Shown in pieces: positions 8,386 through 15,962 of a stretch of 64,000 bases of DNA. The stretch lies in NCBI GenBank assembly GCA_016721765.1, contig JADKHO010000003.1, positions 177,001-241,000 on the forward strand. The letters are read 5' to 3'. The notes below the pieces were generated by a model. The model was not told where the DNA came from. It saw only the letters and a program-made list of their open reading frames with translations, and did no database searches. Within the stretch, counting starts at the first letter, position 1. Every line of letters starts with the position of its first letter. Source of the DNA: Bacteroidota bacterium. Its GTDB lineage: Bacteria; Bacteroidota; Bacteroidia; UBA4408. The position numbers and the translations under genes are program-made.

Positions 8386-10365
8386 ATGCGCACTCTCATT
8401 AAAACCTCCCTGCTTATTGTACTTGCCTTCTTTCAATCTAAACCCTGTGTTGGAAAGGAGGGAACCAACCGTGTTGAAGATTCACTCCGGAAGGTTTTAA
8501 AAACTGATCAGTACGATACCGCGCGTGTAAACACAATGACTCAATTGGCCAGACTGCTTGCTGACCAAGGGCGATACGAAGAAGTTTCGGCTTTGCTAAA
8601 AGAAGCGGCTCAGTATGCGGAAAAATCAGGTAGCACATTAGCAAAGCGCCGGGTGTTGCAGGCTGAAGGGACTTTGCACTTTTACAAAGGTGATTTTCTT
8701 GCTGCAGAAAAAATATGGCTTCAAGGAAAAGAACTCGCAGAAGTGGACAAGGATACGACAAATGCGGATACCTTCAGTGGATTGCTGGCTAATGTTTACC
8801 TGATGCAGAACAATTACCTGCGCGCCCTCGACATCTATTTAAAACTGCTGAAGAAAGCGGAGGCCACCAAAAACAAAAATAGTCTGATACTTTACAACGG
8901 AAATATCGGAACCTTATATGTCAATATGAATGAATCCGCCAAAGCATTGCCATACCTTGAGCGGACTCGTGAATTGATTGGTAAATCTACTGAGAATGGA
9001 TTTTTGGGCATCATTATGATTAACCTTTTCGTGACGTATAAAAATCTTAAAGACTACAAGCATGCTGAGTTAACCCTGCAGGAGGCTAAACGCTTAGGTG
9101 AGCAAACCAAGTCCACTTCGTTATTGCAGACTGCCAGTGTAGGAACAGTAGAACTCTATATGGCGCAAGAGAAATATGAAGAAGCATTGCCGGTAGCTGA
9201 GCAGAATATTGCAACCTTTTCCAAAGACATTTCGAAAATTGATCTAAGCGGTGCTTATTCTCAGAAAGCCAATATTTATTATGCCCTGATAACAGCCAAC
9301 AACCAAAGATTTCTGGATTACTATTTCAGAGGTAGCAAATTGGAAGCGCTAAAGGCCGCCCGAAGTATTGTCGATAGTGCCCTACAATTGCAAGTGGAGG
9401 CGGGTCAGGTGGCTAACATGAACGAGCTTTACAAAACACGCAGCAACATACGTCGTTTGCAAGGTGACTTCAAAGGTGCTTTAGAAGATTTTATGCAATA
9501 CAAAACGCTCAATGATTCTGTTTACAACATAGAGCGCAACAATGAAATGACACAGAAAACCATGATGTATGAGTTCGAGAAAAAGGAAGCGGCCACTCGT
9601 GAAGAACAATTAAGAAAAGACATTCGCGCCCGTAACATCAGAAATTCCATCGCGGCTGGACTTGCTATTTCCATTTTGTTTGGGGGAATAGTTTTCCGTC
9701 AGCGAAATAAAATTTCACAAGCTAAAAAACGAAGTGAGGAACTATTGCTCAACATTCTGCCGTCCGATGTGGTTGAAGAACTGAAAGTGAAAGGACAAGT
9801 TGATGCGAAAATGATGGATGAAGTCACTGTACTCTTCACCGACTTCAAAGGCTTCACTGCGATGGCACAACATTTAACTCCAAAACAATTGGTCGCCGAC
9901 ATCAATGAATGTTTCTCGGCTTTTGATCTGATTATAGAACGTCATGGTATTGAAAAGATCAAAACAATAGGCGACAGTTATATGGCGGCAGGCGGATTGC
10001 CTGTTCCCAATACAACACATGCAAGCGACGTGGTGAATGCAGCAATGGAGATACAGCAATTTATGTTGAATTACAAAGAAAAGAAAGAAGCCGAGGGAAA
10101 ACTTTTTTTTGAAATCCGAATCGGTATACATACTGGACCTGTTGTGGCAGGAATAGTTGGAATCAAAAAATTCTCATTCGACATTTGGGGCGATTCCGTC
10201 AATACTGCCAGCAGAATGGAAAGCAGTGGTGAAGCTGGAAAAATAAATATTAGTGAAAGCACTTACAATCTGGTAAAAGAGCATTATCGCTGCACGTCCC
10301 GCGGAAAAATACAAGCCAAAGGTAAAGGAGAAATCGAGATGTATTTTGTTGAAGGCCGAGCTTAA
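8386..10365 (+). CDS. TPR-sensor class III adenylate cyclase
   Basis: This start is chosen because the ATG at 8386 opens a signal peptide (MRTLIKTSLLIVLAFFQS). The longer frame from 8296 would bury it. Residues about 30-385 are TPR-like helical repeats predicted to be periplasmic, followed by a coiled coil, a TM helix near 419-437 and a cyclase homology domain at about 480-655. The catalytic set is complete: metal Asp486 (LFTDFKGF) and Asp530 (KTIGDSY), adenine-selecting Lys526 and Asp599 (FDIWGD), and transition-state Asn606 and Arg610. The spacing Asp599-Asn606-Arg610 equals that of canonical adenylate cyclases, so the product should be cAMP. No cAMP-binding effector lies nearby. Confidence 0.85.
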   Translation: MRTLIKTSLLIVLAFFQSKPCVGKEGTNRVEDSLRKVLKTDQYDTARVNTMTQLARLLADQGRYEEVSALLKEAAQYAEKSGSTLAKRRVLQAEGTLHFYKGDFLAAEKIWLQGKELAEVDKDTTNADTFSGLLANVYLMQNNYLRALDIYLKLLKKAEATKNKNSLILYNGNIGTLYVNMNESAKALPYLERTRELIGKSTENGFLGIIMINLFVTYKNLKDYKHAELTLQEAKRLGEQTKSTSLLQTASVGTVELYMAQEKYEEALPVAEQNIATFSKDISKIDLSGAYSQKANIYYALITANNQRFLDYYFRGSKLEALKAARSIVDSALQLQVEAGQVANMNELYKTRSNIRRLQGDFKGALEDFMQYKTLNDSVYNIERNNEMTQKTMMYEFEKKEAATREEQLRKDIRARNIRNSIAAGLAISILFGGIVFRQRNKISQAKKRSEELLLNILPSDVVEELKVKGQVDAKMMDEVTVLFTDFKGFTAMAQHLTPKQLVADINECFSAFDLIIERHGIEKIKTIGDSYMAAGGLPVPNTTHASDVVNAAMEIQQFMLNYKEKKEAEGKLFFEIRIGIHTGPVVAGIVGIKKFSFDIWGDSVNTASRMESSGEAGKINISESTYNLVKEHYRCTSRGKIQAKGKGEIEMYFVEGRA

Positions 10366-10528
10366 AACCTGTCTGCTTGGGTACCTGTAATGTTGGATGA
10401 TACAGGCATGAAAAACCAAAAAGAATTTGAGTACTGGATACATCTTTGTTTAGCGTTTAACAGCAAAGCCAAGTCATCAAAAAAAGGAAAGTAATAATTT
10501 CATTTATAAACAATTAAAATCAAACAAA

Positions 10529-10897
10529 ATGACAAATTCACTCAACTGGTTTGAAATCCCGGTTATAGATTTCGCGAGAGCAAAAAAGTTTTACGAAACA
10601 TTGTATGGTGCCGAAATAATGGAAATGCCTTTTCCTGATGGAAAGTATGGTATGCTTCCTTGTGATATGGAAAATGGTGTGGGAGGAGGAATTGCACAAT
10701 ACGAAGGTTTTGAACCTTCCATGAAAGGGGCATTAGTGTATTTGAACGGAGGCGAAGATTTAAGTGTTCCGCTTTCAAAAGTGGAAGCAGCCGGAGGTAA
10801 AATTCTTTTACCTAAAATGTCAATAGGCGGAAATGGCTTTATGGCTCACATCATCGACACAGAAGGAAATAAAATTGCACTTCACTCAATGAAATAA
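10529..10897 (+). CDS. VOC-family (glyoxalase-like) protein
   Basis: This 122-aa cytoplasmic protein has the vicinal-oxygen-chelate pattern: WFEIPVIDFARAKKFYETLYG at the start, GGGIAQYEGFEPS in the middle and a C-terminal HIIDTEGNKIALHSMK. It resembles the single-domain 'glyoxalase/bleomycin resistance' proteins that bind small electrophiles or metals. The substrate cannot be predicted. It stands alone, with a 160-bp upstream gap. Confidence 0.8.
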   Translation: MTNSLNWFEIPVIDFARAKKFYETLYGAEIMEMPFPDGKYGMLPCDMENGVGGGIAQYEGFEPSMKGALVYLNGGEDLSVPLSKVEAAGGKILLPKMSIGGNGFMAHIIDTEGNKIALHSMK

Positions 10898-10970
10898 AAA
10901 GTCAAACACTATTTATGATTTATTTGCATTAATATTTACCACCCAATTCACTCGTTTCGAAAATATTAGC

Positions 10971-10978
10971 TAGATTCG
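10971..10978 (+). promoter_or_regulatory. Putative -7 element TAGATTCG
   Basis: TAGATTCG fits the relaxed TAnnTTYG form seen elsewhere in the window (TAACTTCG at 35383 and 58305). It lies 20 bp before the ATG at 10999. Confidence 0.35.
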
Positions 10979-10998
10979 TATTAGCAATTTGATAAGCA

Positions 10999-11568
10999 AT
11001 GAAACGTATGAAAAAAATCCTCTTGGTGCTGATCTTACCCTTGGCTGTGGTGAGCGGAATTGTATTTGCAAATCGTGAAGAAAAAACTGAAACGAAGCCA
11101 TCTTCAAAGCCATCTCCAAAGCCTTTGTCCGCGGCTGATAGAAAAGCCAGACTGGATGCCAAGAAAAAATGGGAGGCTACACCAGATGGTATACATTACA
11201 AAGCTTGGGAGGGTTCACCGGCGGGTAAAAAAGTACATGCCAGTTATGATAGAATAAAGCATTACATAAATGCTTTCTCGGATATGGAGGCTGTGGTTAG
11301 CTCTGTTACTTTTCAGCGTCCAAACGCGAATGCAACGGGTCCAAAATGGCTTATAGTTAAGATTATGGGCGAGGAATACATGATGCAATTTATTCCTAAG
11401 GATTTTGAGAAGTTGAAAAGCCTGAAAGTGAATGACCGAATAATTGTAAGAAGCCGCAGCGCAGGCTATTCGCCTAACCATCCCTATTTGATTATATCGA
11501 GCGACTATATTGCGCAAAATAATACGATACTTTTTAAACGCGACTTGAGCAAAAATAACGGTTGCTAA
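10999..11568 (+). CDS. Hypothetical exported protein with basic linker
   Basis: This 189-aa protein has a signal peptide (KKILLVLILPLAVVSGIVFA), then a Lys/Pro/Ser-rich linker (residues 28-50) and a globular domain. That domain contains GIHYKAWEGSPAGKKVHASY and LKVNDRIIVRSRSAGYSPNH, the latter reminiscent of a small beta-barrel. The family is not recognised. A second in-frame ATG three codons in (11008) is equally possible. The lone gene is followed by a long repeat region. Confidence 0.55.
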   Translation: MKRMKKILLVLILPLAVVSGIVFANREEKTETKPSSKPSPKPLSAADRKARLDAKKKWEATPDGIHYKAWEGSPAGKKVHASYDRIKHYINAFSDMEAVVSSVTFQRPNANATGPKWLIVKIMGEEYMMQFIPKDFEKLKSLKVNDRIIVRSRSAGYSPNHPYLIISSDYIAQNNTILFKRDLSKNNGC

Positions 11569-11645
11569 GGAGTAAGTGCTTCTCGATTTGTTGCAATTAA
11601 AAACGGCGCTCGAGTTTCATAAAACGCTATTACTTGCCTTTCACT

Positions 11646-11701
11646 CGTCCTCGTTTAGCGCAGTGTAACGAGAATGTTTTTAAATATGCGTTTGCAACGC
11701 A
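11646..11701. repeat. REP-like twin hairpin, family A copy 3
   Basis: The left hairpin is CTCGTT (11650-11655) against AACGAG (11667-11672) with a longer loop. The right hairpin is the perfect TGCGTT/AACGCA at 11687-11701, identical to copy 1. The tail AAAATTCCATTTCAAC is shared. Confidence 0.7.
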
Positions 11702-11829
11702 TCAACAAAATTCCATTTCAACACAAGCCAATTCTCTAAGTCCTACTCGATTTAAAGGGCTTGTTTTATTATGCGTTTGTAACTCATAAAAAATTCCATT
11801 CAAAAATTTTATTTTTTTGAATGCATCAA

Positions 11830-11975
11830 CATATAAAACGTGCAGTTGCGACAGGGATGGAACGGCCTGTTTGAGCTCCTTTGCGCCGGCTTTTCCGCCC
11901 AGCAAAGAGCGAGTAGTGACAGCCCGGTACCGCCTTTTTGGGAGGCGGTAGGCGCCCTGTTGTTTGTATGCTTGT
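11830..11975. repeat. GC-rich structured element, possible noncoding RNA
   Basis: It is markedly more GC-rich than its surroundings. It includes a perfect 8-bp hairpin TACCGCCT/AGGCGGTA (11928-11950). Further paired-looking words are CTTTGCG/AGCAAAG around 11877-11908 and GACAGGG...GCGCCCTG. A truncated copy of the right part (GGAGGCGGTAGGCGCCCTG and the following TTGTTTGTATG) recurs at 14211-14253. It resembles a repeat I associate from memory with 3' flanks of Bacteroidota genes, and perhaps the Flavo-1 RNA motif. That link is unverified. Confidence 0.4.
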
Positions 11976-12225
11976 AAATGAAGTCCCTGCAAAAAGAATT
12001 GTGTGCCATAATTTATTCGATTGAATTATTTTTACGCATTAACACCACCTACCAAGCCCCTCAAGCCTATTTGAATTTTTACCAAACCTAAAACCCAAGC
12101 AGTTTCTAAATCGTTCTCATGCTTGTGGTTTTAATAGGAACTTGACAATTGGCTTAATTGTAGGTCGACCCTAAAACCTCAGAAAATCTTCTTGATAATT
12201 TATCTTGAAAAAAAATAAAAAAAAA

Positions 12226-12260
12226 TTGCGAAACCGAAAAGTTGCACATATATTTGCAAC
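12226..12260 (+). promoter_or_regulatory. ArsR-operon promoter with overlapping operator
   Basis: TTG (12226-12228) is followed 20 bp later by TATATTTG (12249-12256), the Bacteroidota -33/-7 pair. The -7 box sits inside the inverted repeat GTTGCA-N8-TGCAAC (12241-12260). An ArsR dimer bound there would block initiation, so autoregulation is likely. Confidence 0.65.
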
Positions 12261-12290
12261 CGATTAGTTTCATTAAAACAAAAAGGACAA

Positions 12291-12611
12291 ATGCGTAGAG
12301 ATATTTTTCAAGCTGTTGCAGACCCAACAAGACGAGCCATAATCACCTTAATTGCATTAAACGCAATGACTCCAAACGCGATTGCAGAGAACTTTAATAC
12401 GACAAGACAAGCCGTGTCGAAGCATTTACGCATTTTGACAGAATGCGAACTCGTAAAACAAGAACAAAGAGGTAGAGAAATTTATTACTCTCTTGAAATT
12501 GACAAAATGAAAGAAATTGACAAGTGGATGGAACAATTCAGAAAGATTTGGGAAACCCGATTTAATCAATTAGACACCCTATTATCAACACTTAAAAAAA
12601 ATAAAAAATGA
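12291..12611 (+). CDS. ArsR-family transcriptional regulator
   Basis: This 106-aa winged-helix protein opens with the family signature DIFQAVADPTRRAIITLI. Its recognition helix is TRQAVSKHLRILTECELV, followed by the wing QEQRGREIYYSL. The metal-binding ELCVCDL-type motif of arsenic sensors is absent, so it belongs to the metal-independent ArsR/SdpR-like group that pairs with AHSA1 proteins. Its stop overlaps the ATG of the next gene (ATGA at 12608), so translation is coupled. An inverted repeat over its promoter suggests self-repression. Confidence 0.85.
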   Translation: MRRDIFQAVADPTRRAIITLIALNAMTPNAIAENFNTTRQAVSKHLRILTECELVKQEQRGREIYYSLEIDKMKEIDKWMEQFRKIWETRFNQLDTLLSTLKKNKK

Positions 12612-13102
12612 ATAATTTACTATTTGACTTCAAGGTTGACAAGTCAACCAAAACTGTTTGCATTGAAAGAGAATTTAATGCAGCACTTGCACTTGTATGG
12701 GACGCATTTACAAAACAGGAAATCCTTGACCAATGGTGGGCTCCTAAACCATACCTATCGAAAACCATAAAAATGGATTTTAGAGAAGGCGGACGAAGAT
12801 TTTATGCAATGGCAAACTCAGATGGAGTGGAAATTGGTTGGCATATACAAGATTATACTTCAATTAGCCCGAAAACAAACTTTAAATTTTTTAGTGTATT
12901 TGCAGACAAAGATGAAAATCCTTTTTTGCCGGGTTCAAATTGGGATTTAAATTTTAGTGAACAAAATGAAATAACCAAAGTAAGCATTACGATATACAAT
13001 GATTCTCTTGAGCGCATGGAAAAGATGATTGAAATGGGCTTCAAGGAAGGCTTTACTGCGACATTAACTGAATTAGGAACTTTATTATCAAATTTAAATT
13101 AA
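12608..13102 (+). CDS. SRPBCC/AHSA1-domain protein
   Basis: This 164-aa START-like protein shows the AHSA1 pattern: REFNAALALVWDAFTKQEILDQWWAPKP at residues 21-48, FREGGRRFYAM and a C-terminal GFKEGFTATLTELGTLL helix. These proteins have a hydrophobic ligand cavity, and some bind or modify small hydrophobic molecules. It overlaps the arsR stop by four bases and is followed within 8 bp by a VOC protein. This ArsR-AHSA1-VOC order is frequent in bacteria, but its substrate is unknown. Confidence 0.85.
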   Translation: MNNLLFDFKVDKSTKTVCIEREFNAALALVWDAFTKQEILDQWWAPKPYLSKTIKMDFREGGRRFYAMANSDGVEIGWHIQDYTSISPKTNFKFFSVFADKDENPFLPGSNWDLNFSEQNEITKVSITIYNDSLERMEKMIEMGFKEGFTATLTELGTLLSNLN

Positions 13103-13109
13103 TAGCACT

Positions 13110-13715
13110 ATGAAAAAATATGGATTTAAAATTTTGGTTGCAGTAATACTAGTTAATGCAATGGCTTGTGGAAATGCGCAACAGAATACCGAGAGCAAAA
13201 GTGAAATGGATACAACAGCGAATCAAACTTTGACAAACAAAACAGATAAGATTGTACAAAAAATAACGCCTTGTCTTTGGGTTGAGACAAAAGATGCAAA
13301 AGCAGTAGCGGATTATTATTTATCCATATTTAAAGACGGTAGTTTGAAAGAACATCGCAACTATAAAAATCCACCGGAAGCAGGTGGAGGAGACTTTGAA
13401 ACAGCCATTATCAAAATTGCAGATATGGAATTAAGTATTTTGGCGGCAGGTCCATTTTTTAAATTTAATGAGTCTGTTTCTTTTGTGATTAATTGCAAAG
13501 ACCAAGCAGAAGTTGATTACTACTGGAGTGCTTTGACATCAAATGGGGGCGAAGAATCTTCTTGTGGCTGGTGTAAAGACAAATACGGTTTATCGTGGCA
13601 GGTTGTTCCCGTTGAATATTTTGACCTCATTAACAGCGATGACCCAAAGGTTAGAGACAAGGCAATGAAAAATACTTTGAAACAGAAAAAAATTATTTTA
13701 GCAGAACTTAAATAA
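13110..13715 (+). CDS. Exported VOC/PhnB-like protein
   Basis: This 201-aa protein begins with a hydrophobic export signal (KILVAVILVNAMAC), a possible lipobox Cys at about residue 20 and a Gln/Ser/Thr-rich linker. A PhnB-like (3-demethylubiquinone methyltransferase-type) VOC domain runs from about residue 50: ITPCLWVETKDAKAVADYYLSIF, VSFVINCKDQAEVDYYW and GWCKDKYGLSWQVVP. PhnB-like domains are normally cytoplasmic, so the leader is unusual. It lies between the AHSA1 gene and a second PhnB-like gene in a tight operon. Confidence 0.75.
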   Translation: MKKYGFKILVAVILVNAMACGNAQQNTESKSEMDTTANQTLTNKTDKIVQKITPCLWVETKDAKAVADYYLSIFKDGSLKEHRNYKNPPEAGGGDFETAIIKIADMELSILAAGPFFKFNESVSFVINCKDQAEVDYYWSALTSNGGEESSCGWCKDKYGLSWQVVPVEYFDLINSDDPKVRDKAMKNTLKQKKIILAELK

Positions 13716-13739
13716 TAACATGTAAAACAATTAAATATA

Positions 13740-14174
13740 ATGGCACAAATTAATCCACACATCAATTTCAACGGAAATGCAGAAGAGGCATTTACCTTTT
13801 ATAAATCAGTATTTGGCGGAGAGTTCACAAAAATTGTCCGCTTCAAAGACATTGCAAGTGATGAATTTCCTATCCCGGAGAAGGAGGCTAATAAACTCAT
13901 GCACATTGCATTGCCTATTGGGCAGAACTTTTTATTTGCAAATGATATTATGGAAATTATGGGGCGGGTAAATGAAAACGAAAATAGAAGTAAAATTTCG
14001 ATTGTTGCAGAAAGCAAAGAAGAGGCTTACAAGTTATTTAATGGACTTTCAGCAGGTGGGCAAATTGAAATGCCACTTGATGAAAATCCGGATGGTACTT
14101 ACTTTGCTATGTTTAGAGATAAATTCGGAATTGAATGGATGGTAAAATTTGATCCTGCGCACGCACTCGTTTAG
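13740..14174 (+). CDS. VOC/PhnB-like protein
   Basis: This 144-aa cytoplasmic protein has the PhnB pattern: INPHINFNGNAEEAFTFYKSVFGG, HIALPIGQNFLFANDI and a C-terminal DKFGIEWMVKFD. It is the last gene of the ArsR operon (24 bp after the exported VOC gene). The family includes enzymes and antibiotic-binding proteins, and no substrate can be assigned. The coding end runs straight into repeat sequence at 14165. Confidence 0.8.
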   Translation: MAQINPHINFNGNAEEAFTFYKSVFGGEFTKIVRFKDIASDEFPIPEKEANKLMHIALPIGQNFLFANDIMEIMGRVNENENRSKISIVAESKEEAYKLFNGLSAGGQIEMPLDENPDGTYFAMFRDKFGIEWMVKFDPAHALV

Positions 14175-14253
14175 TGTAGCTTAATGCAGATGTTTTTAAA
14201 TATGCGTTTGTACTGCCTTTTTAGGAGGCGGTAGGCGCCCTGTTGTTTGTATG
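14165..14253. repeat. Truncated family A copy 4 joined to GC-rich element tail
   Basis: ACTCGTTTAGTGTAGCTTAA and TTTTTAAATATGCGTTTG match copy 3. The match then jumps to TACTGCC...GGAGGCGGTAGGCGCCCTG and TTGTTTGTATG, the tail of the element at 11928-11971. It looks like an internally deleted version of the longer composite at 11646-11971. It overlaps the last codons of the VOC gene. Confidence 0.6.
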
Positions 14254-14401
14254 TTTACTGCTTGTCTTCATTTTATTTGGAATACTAACCTACTACGATG
14301 GTAAAGCTAATCGCACATTCCATAACATCCTATTTTATTGAGCCCTTGTAGTAACTAAATTTAAGCAACAACTTTAGGGATGAAAAATTATTTCCTAAAA
14401 A

Positions 14402-14415
14402 ATACCGATTGGTAT
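14402..14415. promoter_or_regulatory. TetR operator 1
   Basis: ATACCGATTGGTAT is a near-perfect palindrome 26 bp before the TetR start and about 10 bp upstream of TATATTTG (14425-14432), a -7 match. The same operator core recurs at 15063 downstream of the gene. Confidence 0.75.
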
Positions 14416-14424
14416 ATTTATTTT

Positions 14425-14432
14425 TATATTTG
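14425..14432 (+). promoter_or_regulatory. -7 element of the TetR gene
   Basis: TATATTTG is a perfect TAnnTTTG match ending 8 bp before the ATG at 14441. The leader would be very short or absent. Confidence 0.5.
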
Positions 14433-14440
14433 TCGCATAA

Positions 14441-15043
14441 ATGAGAAATTCAATTTCAAAATCAGAAAGAACCCGGCAGTTTATTGTGGAGCAAACAGCG
14501 CCCATTTTTAATGAGAAGGGATATGTGGGCACTTCCATTACTGACCTAACAAGTGCTACAGGCCTTACCAAGGGCAGCATTTATGGCAATTTCGAAAACA
14601 AGGATGAAGTAGCACTAGCGGCATTTGATTATAACTTTAATAGGGTTACTAATTACATCAAAGAGCAAATTGTGAGATCAGAAAATTCGATTGAGCGATT
14701 ATTGGTATATCCAAGGGTGTATCGTGATTTTCTTAAAATTCCTTTTTTGAAAAGTGGTTGTCCCATACTTAATACTTCTACCGAAGCTGACGATACGCAT
14801 CCCCAATTACGCGCGCGTGCTGCCGATGCATTGACATTTTGGAAATCTTCCATTGAAAATCAAATAAAGAGAGGGATACATCGTGGCGAAATAAAAGCAG
14901 CAACAAACGAAGCGGAGGTAGCAGTTATTTTTATGTCACTCATCGAGGGAGCGGTGATGCAAGCAAAAGTTACGGGAAGACCAACAGAGCTGAAAATTGC
15001 AATGAAGTATTTAGAGAAATTAATTCTCTCACTAAAAGCTTAA
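14441..15043 (+). CDS. TetR/AcrR-family regulator
   Basis: This 200-aa protein has an N-terminal HTH: TRQFIVEQTAPIFNEKGYVG, then TDLTSATGLTKGSIYGNFENK, the typical TetR turn and recognition helix. The C-terminal ligand/dimer domain includes the GCPILNT motif found in the TetR_C group near YxaF/LmrA-like regulators. It is flanked by two copies of ATACCGnnnGGTAT, one in its own promoter and one ahead of the thioesterase gene. It probably controls itself and that gene, perhaps in response to an acyl compound. Confidence 0.85.
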   Translation: MRNSISKSERTRQFIVEQTAPIFNEKGYVGTSITDLTSATGLTKGSIYGNFENKDEVALAAFDYNFNRVTNYIKEQIVRSENSIERLLVYPRVYRDFLKIPFLKSGCPILNTSTEADDTHPQLRARAADALTFWKSSIENQIKRGIHRGEIKAATNEAEVAVIFMSLIEGAVMQAKVTGRPTELKIAMKYLEKLILSLKA

Positions 15044-15062
15044 AAAAAATTTAGCTATAAAA

Positions 15063-15076
15063 ATACCGAACGGTAT
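15063..15076. promoter_or_regulatory. TetR operator 2
   Basis: ATACCGAACGGTAT is a palindrome with 6-bp arms. It differs from operator 1 only in the central bases and lies 93 bp before the thioesterase start. This is strong positional evidence for one regulator acting at two sites. Confidence 0.75.
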
Positions 15077-15168
15077 AATATAAGGAGTTTGGAAAAATGA
15101 AGTGATTCATGCATGAATAATCGAAGAAAAAAATACATATAAAAACTAAATCCTAAAAAATTAAATAT

Positions 15169-15663
15169 ATGCAAACTAAACCATTTCTAAAAGAACTTGA
15201 GAGCCAAGTAAAAGTACGCTTCCCGGATTGTGATCCCTTTAATCATTTAAACAATTCGAAGTACATTGATTACATCATCAATGCAAGAGAAGATCAGTTG
15301 TTGAAGTACTACGATTTTGATGTGTACAAAATGGCTCTTGAAACAGGTAATACATGGGTGGTTGCGCAAACACAAATAGCCTACCTAGCGTCGGCTGAAC
15401 TTATGGAAACCGTAACTATTCAAAGCAGTTTGATTTCTTTTAATGGCAGGAGTTTGTTATTTGAAGCCAAAATGTTTAATGAAAACAAAACACAGTTAAA
15501 AGCGCTCCTGTGGAGCAAGTTGACACACTACAATTTAAGCAGTCGAAAAAGTCAAGAGCATTCACCGGAGCTGATGCAGTTTTTTAGTGAAGTGCTACTG
15601 CCGAATGAAAATAATATTTCTTTTGAGGAGCGTGTAAAGTTATTAAAGCAGCTAAATCCGTAA
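15169..15663 (+). CDS. Acyl-CoA thioesterase, hotdog fold (4HBT)
   Basis: This 164-aa protein contains the hotdog signature VRFPDCDPFNHLNNSKYIDY (about 17-36) with the catalytic-type Asp and the D-x(n)-HxNN arrangement, then the central WVVAQTQIAYLASA strand. The family hydrolyses acyl-CoA thioesters in the cytoplasm. A TetR operator copy lies in its upstream region, so it is probably the main target of the adjacent TetR regulator. Confidence 0.8.
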   Translation: MQTKPFLKELESQVKVRFPDCDPFNHLNNSKYIDYIINAREDQLLKYYDFDVYKMALETGNTWVVAQTQIAYLASAELMETVTIQSSLISFNGRSLLFEAKMFNENKTQLKALLWSKLTHYNLSSRKSQEHSPELMQFFSEVLLPNENNISFEERVKLLKQLNP

Positions 15664-15962
15664 GTGAATAAAAATTCTTGTCAAAAGCAATAGATTGTTT
15701 CTGATGCTGTGCAAGCTTGCATTGACGCATGGCGCAAAACTCTCAGACCTTTTTGAATATTTTGAAGCATTGAAAACGATAAGTTTATACTTCCTTAATC
15801 ATAATACAGAATCTTAATGGAACAAACAGGGTTTAATTTTTTGCGCAACTAAAACAATTATTCCCTTCCAAAGTTTAGTAAAATTGGAGTATCAGTTTGG
15901 GCTTCCACATAAATACTTAATGCATCGCTTCTATTTGCTATGAATCGATTGGGCTTAATTGC

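Larger units (their letters stand above)
11569..12290. other. Long repeat and structured-DNA gap
   Basis: From left to right the gap holds a family A twin hairpin (11646-11701) and a second partial copy of its right half (about 11770-11805). A GC-rich foldable segment (11830-11975) follows, then plain AT-rich DNA leading into the ArsR promoter. No coding frame is supported. Confidence 0.5.

Noticed and set aside
11702..12009. Minus-strand frames over the GC-rich element
   Set aside because: They read through inverted repeats shared with a noncoding copy at 14211; no domain.
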